Shown: in pieces, positions 8,730 through 16,337 of the stretch
Layout: every line of letters starts with the position of its first letter
How positions within the stretch are numbered: position 1 is the first letter of the stretch
DNA from: Daejeonella rubra
GTDB lineage: Bacteria; Bacteroidota; Bacteroidia; Sphingobacteriales; Sphingobacteriaceae
Assembly: GCF_900103545.1 (NCBI RefSeq)
Contig: NZ_FNHH01000003.1
Span: forward strand, 124,001-188,000
Length of the DNA: 64,000 nt
Direction: 5' to 3'
Notes under the pieces: model-generated
The model's database searches: none
Seen by the model: only the letters and a program-made list of their open reading frames with translations
Told to the model about the DNA's origin: nothing
Program-made: the position numbers and the translations under genes

Positions 8730-10109
8730 ATGAAAAATAATAATATAGACATCCATTTTTTGGGCGCGGCAGGGACCGTAACCGGCTCAAAATATTTAGT
8801 AGACACAGGAGATCGTAAAATTCTTATAGACTGCGGTCTTTTTCAGGGATTGAAGGAATTACGCATTAAAAACTGGGAGTATCCGCCTGTGAAAGTGTCA
8901 GAAATTGATGTAGTATTGCTTACCCACGGCCATTTAGACCATATTGGTTATCTGCCCCGATTGGTGAAACAAGGGTTTAATGGCCCAATCTATGGAACAC
9001 ATCCAACATTGGATATAGCAAAAATCATACTGAACGACAGTGCAAAAATACAAGAACAGGAAGCCGGGCGTGCCAATAAGGAAGAATATTCCAAACACAG
9101 TCCGGCAGAACCACTTTACGATTTAATGGATGTAGAAAAAACTATTCCACATTTTAAGGGTGTTCCGCAATCACAATGGATTCCATTGTTTGATGGTATT
9201 AGAGCCCGATTTAAGTATAACGGACATATTTTGGGCGCTACCTTCATAGAATTAGAAGTACACGGAAAACGCTTTGTTTTTTCGGGAGATATTGGAAGAA
9301 CAAATGACTTACTACTGTACCCACCCCTGAAACCAAATATGGCCGATGTTCTTTTCATAGAATCGACCTACGGAGGAAGGTTTCATCCTGATGAACAGGA
9401 AGCCATTCCCCAAATTGAAAAACTAGTTAACGACACCATCAATAGAGGTGGCAGTCTATTTATCCCAAGTTTTGCGGTTGAACGTGCGCAACTAATGATG
9501 CTTATTTTCTGGAAATTGCTTAAGGAAGGAAAAATACCCAAAGTACAAATGATAATGGACAGCCCAATGGGAGCCAATGTATTGGAACTGTTCCACCGAA
9601 CAAGGGACTGGCATCGACTAACAGCCAAAGAATGTGATGAAATGTGTTCGAATTTCACGGTTGTAAACAGTTATAGTGAAACGATGGAATTGCGAACAGA
9701 TAATAAACCTAAAATAGTAATTGCTGGTAGTGGAATGCTCACAGGTGGTAGGATGCTCAACTATCTTGAAACACAGGCACAGAACTCCAAAAATGTCTTA
9801 TTGTTTATAGGCTATCAAGCCGAGGGCACCCGTGGAAGAAAATTATTGGAGGGCAGTAAAGAACTTAAAGTCTACGGAAAATGGGTGCCATTTGATATGG
9901 AAGTAGTTGAAATAAAAGGACTCTCGGGCCATGCAGACCACGCCGAACTTATCGATTGGATGGGCAAAATAAAAAATAAACCAGAGCGAATCTTTATTGT
10001 ACACGGCGAAAAAGAAAGTGCAGAAGCTCTACAAAAAGGTATAAAGGAAACCTACGGATGGGACGCTGAAATCCCGCAACTTTACAACATTGAAAATATT
10101 TCAGTGTAA
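8730..10109 (+). CDS. Metallo-beta-lactamase/beta-CASP RNA-processing family protein
   Basis: A 459-residue protein of the CPSF/Ysh1-like hydrolases. The zinc motif THGHLDH holds His66, His68, Asp70 and His71. The metal-bridging FSGDIG, the beta-CASP motif FIPSFAVERAQ, GSGMLTGGRM, and the C-terminal SGHADH and IVHGE motifs are all present, so the active site looks complete. Such proteins act as RNA endo- or 5' exonucleases; the substrate here is unknown. It follows the ATP-cone/nuclease gene after about 80 bases, which contain only a short CACCT/AGGTG dyad. Confidence 0.9.
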   Translation: MKNNNIDIHFLGAAGTVTGSKYLVDTGDRKILIDCGLFQGLKELRIKNWEYPPVKVSEIDVVLLTHGHLDHIGYLPRLVKQGFNGPIYGTHPTLDIAKIILNDSAKIQEQEAGRANKEEYSKHSPAEPLYDLMDVEKTIPHFKGVPQSQWIPLFDGIRARFKYNGHILGATFIELEVHGKRFVFSGDIGRTNDLLLYPPLKPNMADVLFIESTYGGRFHPDEQEAIPQIEKLVNDTINRGGSLFIPSFAVERAQLMMLIFWKLLKEGKIPKVQMIMDSPMGANVLELFHRTRDWHRLTAKECDEMCSNFTVVNSYSETMELRTDNKPKIVIAGSGMLTGGRMLNYLETQAQNSKNVLLFIGYQAEGTRGRKLLEGSKELKVYGKWVPFDMEVVEIKGLSGHADHAELIDWMGKIKNKPERIFIVHGEKESAEALQKGIKETYGWDAEIPQLYNIENISV

Positions 10110-10166
10110 AAGTTCTATCTTATACTTAATTAAGGATAAATAATATAAGAATCTTTAACCCTTGTT

Positions 10167-12335
10167 ATGAAGAAATATACATGTCCAATGCATCCCCAGA
10201 TACTCACAGATGAGCCTGGAAAATGCCCGTTATGCGGGATGGATTTAATTCCTTTTGGAGAAACCGGCAATCACGACCACAAACATCATGAGCATGCGGA
10301 ACATCAGCATCACCATGCTGCACCCGACGATCACGCCAGACCTGATTCTAAAGAGCATGATGATCATTCGGGTCATGATAAGCATGCAGGCCATCATACC
10401 CATGATTTTTTAAAACGCTTTTGGATCTGTTTAATATTAACCATCCCTGTGCTCCTGCTTTCGCACATGGTACAGGATTGGTTTAATTTCAGCATCCGCT
10501 TTCAGGGCGATAAATATGTTTTGCTTTCCCTGGGCACGATAATCTATTTCTATGGCGGGATGCCTTTTTTGAAAGGGATGGTAGCCGAGATCAGAAACAA
10601 TGCCATTGGCATGATGACCCTGGTGGCGCTGGCTATCACCGTTGCTTTTGTTTACAGTGTTGCCATAGTATTTGGTTTGCAGGGGATGGATTTCTTTTGG
10701 GAATTGGCAACGCTGATTGACATTATGCTGCTGGGGCACTGGATAGAAATGAAGTCGTCAATGGCAGCTTCAAACGCCTTGCAATCCCTTGTGGCCTTGC
10801 TTCCTTCCAATGTGCATGTAGAACGAAACGGGGAAGTATCAGACATAGACATACAGGACTTGCAGAAAGGAGATACAGTTATCATCAAGCCCGGTGAAAA
10901 AATACCGGCAGACGGTTTAGTAATAGACGGCAGTTCATTTGTAGATGAAAGCATGCTTACCGGCGAAAGTGTGCCCGTGAAGAAAGAGAACGGTGCTAAA
11001 GTAATCGCCGGTGCAGTTAATGGTGGTGGCGCTTTAAGGGTAAACGTTACAGGCGCAGGAAAAGAAAGCTATCTGAACAAAGTAATAACCATGGTGGAAA
11101 ATGCACAGAATGCCAAATCCAAAACACAAAACCTTGCTGATAAAGCTGCTAAATGGCTTACAATTGTTGCTATTGTTGCAGGCGTTGCCACGTTCATAAT
11201 TTGGTATATCAACAATGATTTGGCTTTTGCACTGGAAAGAATGGTGACGGTAATGGTTATATCCTGTCCGCACGCTTTAGGCGTTGCAATTCCCCTGGTA
11301 GCGGCAATTTCTACCACGGCAGCAGCAACGAATGGTTTGCTCATCAGAAACAGAACAGCGTTTGAGGATGCAAGAAAGCTTACTACGATCATTTTTGATA
11401 AGACCGGGACACTAACCAAAGGTTCACATGAAGTTCAGAAGGTGTTCAGCATTTCAGATAAATACAGCAGCGATGAAATATTGCAGTACGCTGCCGCTAT
11501 CCAGCAGCATTCTGAGCACTACATTGCCAGGGGCATGTTGAAAAAATTGAAGGAAAAGAACATGGAGTTATGGCAGTCGTCCGCTTTCACCTACATGCCG
11601 GGTATCGGGGTGTCCGGTTCAGTCAATGGTAAGGTCGTTGTTGCGGCGGGCCCTAATTATTTTGCACAACAGAATATGGAGCTTCCGGCTATACCTACAG
11701 AAATTGATCAGAACACGGAGACAGTCAATTTCCTGATGATTGATGGCGAACCGGTGGGTATCGTTACGCTGGCAGATACAATCAGGGAAACTTCAGCCGA
11801 AGCCATTGAGCAGTTAAAGAACATGCATATCAAATCATTTCTGCTTACGGGTGACAATGAAAAGATTGCCGCTGCTGTTTCCAATAAGTTAGGGATGGAT
11901 GGTTATTTAGCCAATGTACTGCCGCACCAAAAGCAGGAGAAAGTAGCCGAGTTTCAGGCCAAAGGCGAAGTAGTGGCTATGACTGGTGATGGCGTAAACG
12001 ATGCACCGGCCCTGGCAGCAGCAGACGTAGGCATTGCTGTAGGCAGCGGAACAGATGTAGCAGCTGAAACAGCGGATATAATTCTGGTAAACAGCGATCC
12101 AAAAGATGTTGTGCAGATGATCGACTTCGGCAGAAAGACATATAGGAAGATGATGCAGAACCTTGCCTGGGCAGTTGGTTATAACGTCATTGCGATTCCG
12201 TTGGCAGCAGGTGTTCTTTATCCCAATTTTATGCTAAGTCCTGCAATGGGTGCTGTACTGATGAGCTTAAGCACTGTTGTGGTGGCATTAAACGCACAGT
12301 TACTACGTACGCAGTTTAAAAAATCATTCAAATAA
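10167..12335 (+). CDS. copB: CopB-type copper-translocating P1B ATPase with His-rich N-terminus
   Basis: A 722-residue heavy-metal exporting ATPase. The first 30 residues form a short heavy-metal-binding domain with TCPMHP and CPLCGMDLIP, followed by a His/Asp-rich stretch to about residue 75. The transmembrane metal site is CPH (in SCPHALGVAIP), typical of CopB/P1B-3 pumps for Cu(II)/Cu(I)/Ag, unlike the CPC of CopA. TGES, DKTGTLT, TGDGVNDAPAL and eight predicted membrane helices complete the family. It pumps metal from the cytoplasm to the periplasm and would work with the RND pump downstream. The small membrane proteins and His-rich proteins nearby support a metal-resistance setting. Confidence 0.95.
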   Translation: MKKYTCPMHPQILTDEPGKCPLCGMDLIPFGETGNHDHKHHEHAEHQHHHAAPDDHARPDSKEHDDHSGHDKHAGHHTHDFLKRFWICLILTIPVLLLSHMVQDWFNFSIRFQGDKYVLLSLGTIIYFYGGMPFLKGMVAEIRNNAIGMMTLVALAITVAFVYSVAIVFGLQGMDFFWELATLIDIMLLGHWIEMKSSMAASNALQSLVALLPSNVHVERNGEVSDIDIQDLQKGDTVIIKPGEKIPADGLVIDGSSFVDESMLTGESVPVKKENGAKVIAGAVNGGGALRVNVTGAGKESYLNKVITMVENAQNAKSKTQNLADKAAKWLTIVAIVAGVATFIIWYINNDLAFALERMVTVMVISCPHALGVAIPLVAAISTTAAATNGLLIRNRTAFEDARKLTTIIFDKTGTLTKGSHEVQKVFSISDKYSSDEILQYAAAIQQHSEHYIARGMLKKLKEKNMELWQSSAFTYMPGIGVSGSVNGKVVVAAGPNYFAQQNMELPAIPTEIDQNTETVNFLMIDGEPVGIVTLADTIRETSAEAIEQLKNMHIKSFLLTGDNEKIAAAVSNKLGMDGYLANVLPHQKQEKVAEFQAKGEVVAMTGDGVNDAPALAAADVGIAVGSGTDVAAETADIILVNSDPKDVVQMIDFGRKTYRKMMQNLAWAVGYNVIAIPLAAGVLYPNFMLSPAMGAVLMSLSTVVVALNAQLLRTQFKKSFK

Positions 12336-12364
12336 AAATCAATTTTACAGTCAAATTATTATTT

Positions 12365-12670
12365 ATGTTAAACTACGATACGCTTTCGCAGGCAATAAAT
12401 AGCCTGACAAGCCGGGGCTATACTGAGAATTTGAATCTCAAACCTTTTTGCATCGAATGTCCTTCTTTAGCTTTACAGCTTTATCCCGAAGATTTTACTA
12501 TAGATGAGTATTATCGTTTTGAAGGTGCTAGTGACCCTGCTGATAACAGCATTGTATATGCGATTTCAGCAATCGATAACAGCCTGAAAGGCATGCTGGT
12601 AGATGCATATGGTGTGTATGCAGAAAATATTACACCTGAAATGGCTAGAAAACTAAGAGTTGAAAAGTAA
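12365..12670 (+). CDS. Small conserved Bacteroidota protein (often labelled 'phosphoribosylpyrophosphate synthetase')
   Basis: A 101-residue protein that begins near MLNYDTLSQAINSLTSRGYT and contains FCIECPSLALQL and VDAYGVYAEN. I recognise it as a small family widespread in Bacteroidota whose database label of PRPP synthetase cannot be right: it is far too short and has neither the DPH nor the PRPP loop motif. The Cys pair (CIEC, about residues 36-39) might bind metal, given the copper ATPase 29 bases upstream. The real function is unknown. Confidence 0.7.
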   Translation: MLNYDTLSQAINSLTSRGYTENLNLKPFCIECPSLALQLYPEDFTIDEYYRFEGASDPADNSIVYAISAIDNSLKGMLVDAYGVYAENITPEMARKLRVEK

Positions 12671-12740
12671 TTTCGCCGATTTGGAGAAAGGAAGGTCAGG
12701 CTTGTGAAGCGCAGAAGTTTAGATTTAGTTGATTGAGTGT

Positions 12741-12770
12741 AAGTAAAGCCCTCCTTTTGAGGGCTTACTT
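12741..12770 (+). terminator. Probable intrinsic terminator after the copB block
   Basis: The arms AAGTAAAGCCCTC and GAGGGCTTACTT pair almost perfectly (one extra A) around a CTTTT loop. It sits about 70 bases after the small conserved gene and 75 before the secreted propeller-like gene. The T-tract on the plus strand is weak, so termination is likely but not certain. Confidence 0.6.
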
Positions 12771-12845
12771 CTGCTTAAAATTCAGAAATTATAACATTAA
12801 CAATCTATAAGAAGTTATCTTTAAAACGGATCTAATAAACAAGCT

Positions 12846-13874
12846 ATGATAAGATTAGTACTTTCCCTTCTTTTAATTATTCCGTTTAAAATAAGTGCTG
12901 CGGATATTAAGGGTCAGCAACCCAATGTTGCAATTGATACCAAAGGCACTGTCAGGCTCGCGTATGGCGAAGGAGAAAAAATTTATTGCATTACCTCTGC
13001 AAATAATGGTGCAACTTTCTCAAAACCAGTATTAGTTGGTCAAATAACCGACATGCATTTAGGGCATACCAGGGGACCGCAAATCGCTTCTTCAAAAAAC
13101 TACAGTTTGATAACTGCAATTGATAAACAGGGCACCATTCATTCGTTTAAACTTAATCATTTAAATAAAACCTGGGCTAAGTTGGCTAATGTGAATGACA
13201 AAATCGGGTCGGCTGTAGAAGGGCTTATGGCTCTGACTGCCGATAAGGATGATAGTTTTTACGCCACTTGGCTTGATATAAGATCTGAAAAGAAGAATAA
13301 TATCTTTTTTTCCTCCATGAGCGGCAGATCATCCAAATGGACAGAAAATTTAATGGTATATAAATCACCGGATGAACATGTATGCGAATGTTGCAAGCCA
13401 AATATTTCGTTCAATAATAACAAACTGGCAATTGGCTTCCGCAACTGGCTGATGGGTTCAAGGGATATTTATTATGCAGTTTCAACCAACAAGGGTAAGA
13501 CATTTGCAATACCCAAAAAATCCGGAACTGGGACGTGGCGCCTCAGTGCATGCCCAATGGATGGAGGCGGCTTAGCGATTAGGGAAAGCGGAATAACATC
13601 AACAGCCTGGAGACGAAACAGCGATGTGTATTATTGGTCAGAAAATGCTAGCGAGAAGAAAGTAGGCAGTGGGCGCGATGTAAGTATGGCTGAAAACAAA
13701 GATAGAACAGTGATAGCATGGCAAGACAAAAACGTTATCAACGTCTTTGATTTGAGCAAAGAAACCCCTTTAGAGATTGGAAACGGGATTTCACCGCGAG
13801 TATATATATTAACCAATGGTAGGGTAATTTGTGTCTGGGAAGATGATAAAGTAGTCAGATATAAATTGATCTGA
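12846..13874 (+). CDS. Secreted sialidase/BNR-like beta-propeller protein with a CECC motif
   Basis: A 342-residue protein with a signal peptide (cleavage near ISA-A, residue 19) and repeated propeller-like blades, including Asp-box-like pieces such as SANNGATFSKP and STNKGKTFAIP. This resembles the sialidase-fold proteins often labelled exo-alpha-sialidase. A compact cysteine cluster CECCKP (about residues 179-184) is conserved-looking and could bind metal. The typical sialidase catalytic set (Arg triad, FRIP) is not visible, so enzymatic sialidase activity is doubtful. It opens the second cargo block and precedes the RND pump genes. Confidence 0.65.
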   Translation: MIRLVLSLLLIIPFKISAADIKGQQPNVAIDTKGTVRLAYGEGEKIYCITSANNGATFSKPVLVGQITDMHLGHTRGPQIASSKNYSLITAIDKQGTIHSFKLNHLNKTWAKLANVNDKIGSAVEGLMALTADKDDSFYATWLDIRSEKKNNIFFSSMSGRSSKWTENLMVYKSPDEHVCECCKPNISFNNNKLAIGFRNWLMGSRDIYYAVSTNKGKTFAIPKKSGTGTWRLSACPMDGGGLAIRESGITSTAWRRNSDVYYWSENASEKKVGSGRDVSMAENKDRTVIAWQDKNVINVFDLSKETPLEIGNGISPRVYILTNGRVICVWEDDKVVRYKLI

Positions 13875-14016
13875 TAAGTTTTGGAGCAAGGACAGGCCAT
13901 TTTATTAGAAAACAATAATGAAGTTCGTTACGGTTTAAATTTGAGTTCCAGCAATCTCCTGAACTTTGCAAGTGAAATCCTCCATTGTTACCAATTAATT
14001 ATTACTTTTACGGCAG

Positions 14017-14424
14017 GTGTGTAAAAGGATTTTCATATTATCAGTATTCTTGTCAGCATTTTTGATGCTGCAGGTACATAATATTATGCCTCATCACCAT
14101 GTTGAGAAAGTCGCTAAGAGCCATTCGCACAAACATGATCATCAAGATCATGACCATCACAGCGAAGGTGATCAGTCGTTACCATTAAATAAAACTGATC
14201 ATAGCGCTGAATTTGGAAATGCCCTTATAAAACCGGCGGATTCCAAATATCAAATAACACAGCCGCAACTTACACCGCATACACCATTACAGTGTGTGAA
14301 TATTATAGTACCTCGGTACCATAATATCGCTTCTAAATTACGTCTCAAACTTCGGAACCATCTTATTCCTCCAGCCCCTTATCTTCAGGGCATCGGTTTC
14401 CGAGGACCTCCTTCTTTCGTTTAG
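14017..14424 (+). CDS. Small His-rich envelope protein
   Basis: A 135-residue protein with a GTG start, a hydrophobic N-terminal segment (about residues 4-20) and then a His/Asp-rich stretch (residues 26-53, with HSHKHDHQDHDHH) suited to metal binding. The C-terminal ~80 residues contain no motif I recognise. It lies upstream of a His-rich lipoprotein and the RND pump genes. The start is the earliest sensible one; the only ATGs in frame lie inside the hydrophobic segment or after it. A role as periplasmic metal sponge or chaperone is inference. Confidence 0.6.
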   Translation: MCKRIFILSVFLSAFLMLQVHNIMPHHHVEKVAKSHSHKHDHQDHDHHSEGDQSLPLNKTDHSAEFGNALIKPADSKYQITQPQLTPHTPLQCVNIIVPRYHNIASKLRLKLRNHLIPPAPYLQGIGFRGPPSFV

Positions 14425-14476
14425 TATTCGATTACCCCATTTATGGGATGTTTTATCTATTATTCACGTTGGTGAT

Positions 14477-14500
14477 TAATCTGCTATGCTTAACAGATTA
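14477..14500. promoter_or_regulatory. Inverted repeat, possible operator of the RND pump operon
   Basis: The arms TAATCTG and CAGATTA are separated by 10 bases, and ACGT occurs just outside on both sides. It lies about 70 bases before the His-rich lipoprotein start, a natural place for an operator. No metal-responsive regulator is encoded in the window, so the binding protein is unknown. Confidence 0.35.
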
Positions 14501-14571
14501 CACGTAATACTAACGACATGAAACCTGCGCAAGCAAGCTTCATTGGCACCAGAAAACAGACTTATACACAA

Positions 14572-14799
14572 ATGAAAAAGATATTTTTAATTATAGCCCT
14601 ATTTACCGCTTCATTCAGTATTGCCGCGTGCAACAATCAGGAGAAAAAAGATTCCCATACCCATGACGACGGCTCTACTCATGACGACCATGCTCCAGAT
14701 ACTGCTTCTGTTAAACAGGAAGAATTCAAAATAGATTCAGCACAAGCGGACACGGCTGGTGCACATTCGCATGACAACGGGGAGAAAAACTCACACTAG
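14572..14799 (+). CDS. Small His-rich lipoprotein
   Basis: A lipoprotein of 75 residues when started at the ATG at 14572; the frame is open to 14518, but the upstream 18 residues do not look like part of a signal peptide. The signal MKKIFLIIALFTASFSIAA is followed by the lipobox Cys. The mature part is short, acidic and rich in His (HTHDDGSTHDDH and a similar repeat near the end), as expected of a periplasmic metal-binding lipoprotein. It ends 11 bases before the adaptor gene, so it is co-transcribed with the pump. Confidence 0.7.
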   Translation: MKKIFLIIALFTASFSIAACNNQEKKDSHTHDDGSTHDDHAPDTASVKQEEFKIDSAQADTAGAHSHDNGEKNSH

Positions 14800-14810
14800 A
14801 TCTTATTTAT

Positions 14811-16328
14811 ATGAAACGTTTAATAGTAGCCTGTATGCTCCTTACAGGTGTTATGTCGTGCAATAGAACTTCAACAGAAGAAGATCATGCACATGCTGCC
14901 GATGGTAGTCACCCCGGTGAGGAACTACAGGCACTATCTTATACATTATATACTGATAAGTCAGAACTCTTTGTTGAGTTTAAGCCGCTGGTAGTGGGAC
15001 AGGTTTCCAAGTTTGCAGCGCATCTTACCCACCTCGGTGAGAACTTCACACCATACACAGAAGGAACAGTGACGGTAAGTCTTGTGACTGGTAACAAAGG
15101 AATAAAACACAGCGCTGATGCTCCTTCTTCACCAGGAATATATCGACTGGCCTTGCAGCCAACACACGTAGGGACAGGTAAACTGATATTTGACATTAAA
15201 ACCAAAGACTTTAGTGATCAAATAGTGATTGACAGCATTCCCATCTACGCGGATGAAAAAACTGCAATTGCTACACAGCCGAAAGAGGAAGTTGGAACAG
15301 ACATTTCATACCTGAAAGAGCAGGCCTGGAAAGTTGAATTTTCTAATATGCCAGTAGTGAGACAAACAATTTATGATGTGATCAAGACAACTGGCCAGGT
15401 TCAGGCAGCTCCCGGCGATGAAGCTGTGGTAGTTGCAAAGTCAGCTGGAATAGTCAAATTCAGGGGAGCTAATATCCTTGCAGGTTTACCTGTACGTTCC
15501 GGCCAGGCATTGTTTTCGGTGTCAGGAGGTGATATTGCAGTCGATAATATTGATGCAGCTATTCGTACCGCAAGGGCTGAACAAAATTCCGCGAAAGCAG
15601 AGTTTGAACGATTTTCCGAGCTGATCAAAGACAAGCTTATTACTCAAACCGAATTTCAGCAGGCAAAGCTTCGATATCAACAAAGCCAAATAGCATTAAC
15701 CAACCTATCCAAAAGTTATGGAGCAGGAGGCAAAAGTGCTGTTGCGCCATCAAGTGGGTTTATAAAGGATCTGCTGGTAACCGAAGGCCAGTATGTAGCA
15801 GCAGGCCAACCACTTGCAACCATTACAAAAAATAGCCGACTGGTTCTAAGGGCTGATGTTTCCTTAAAGGATGTAGATCGGATGAGCTTAATTAAGCAAG
15901 CTAACTTCACTATCATCCAAAATAAGCAAACCTATAGCACCCAGGAATTGAACGGACGGCTCCTTTCAGTTGCAAAAACAACCGGCAATAATACCCCTTA
16001 CATCCCTGTACATTTTGAGATCGACAGCAAGTCGGGAATAATGCCCGGATCATACGCCCAGGTGTATCTTCAAACCACGCCAATCTATAATGCTTTCGTG
16101 ATACCTGAAACTAGCCTGATCGAGGAGCAGGGTGTGTTTTATGTTTATGTGCAAACAGCCGGGGAGTCCTTTCAGAAACGTGAAGTGAAAACAGGTGCCA
16201 ATGATGGAAAGAACATCCAGATCCTTTCCGGCATTGCTGAAGGCGAGCGTGTGGTTGATAAAGGTAGCTATCAGATTAAACTGGCAACAATGAGTGGAAC
16301 TATGCCTGCTCACGGCCATGAACATTAA
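14811..16328 (+). CDS. RND efflux periplasmic adaptor lipoprotein (CusB/CzcB type)
   Basis: A 505-residue membrane-fusion protein with a lipoprotein signal (lipobox GVMSC, Cys about residue 17). An N-terminal extension (about 25-160) precedes the standard adaptor parts: a barrel-sandwich hybrid, a coiled hairpin of about 60 residues (around 240-300, with AKAEFERFSELI and TEFQQAKLRYQQ), a beta-barrel and a membrane-proximal domain. It joins the inner-membrane pump to the outer-membrane channel. The His motif at the C-terminus (AHGHEH) and near the N-terminus (DHAHAAD) suits a metal substrate. It lies between the His-rich lipoprotein and the pump gene. Confidence 0.92.
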   Translation: MKRLIVACMLLTGVMSCNRTSTEEDHAHAADGSHPGEELQALSYTLYTDKSELFVEFKPLVVGQVSKFAAHLTHLGENFTPYTEGTVTVSLVTGNKGIKHSADAPSSPGIYRLALQPTHVGTGKLIFDIKTKDFSDQIVIDSIPIYADEKTAIATQPKEEVGTDISYLKEQAWKVEFSNMPVVRQTIYDVIKTTGQVQAAPGDEAVVVAKSAGIVKFRGANILAGLPVRSGQALFSVSGGDIAVDNIDAAIRTARAEQNSAKAEFERFSELIKDKLITQTEFQQAKLRYQQSQIALTNLSKSYGAGGKSAVAPSSGFIKDLLVTEGQYVAAGQPLATITKNSRLVLRADVSLKDVDRMSLIKQANFTIIQNKQTYSTQELNGRLLSVAKTTGNNTPYIPVHFEIDSKSGIMPGSYAQVYLQTTPIYNAFVIPETSLIEEQGVFYVYVQTAGESFQKREVKTGANDGKNIQILSGIAEGERVVDKGSYQIKLATMSGTMPAHGHEH

Positions 16329-16337
16329 CTAAAGGCG

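Noticed and set aside
2391..10109. Complete archaeal AMP pathway to 3-phosphoglycerate
   Set aside because: Neither a ribose-1,5-bisphosphate isomerase nor a RuBisCO is encoded in the window, so only part of such a route can be claimed.
12846..13874. True exo-alpha-sialidase
   Set aside because: The FRIP motif and Arg triad cannot be found; only the propeller-like repeats support the label.
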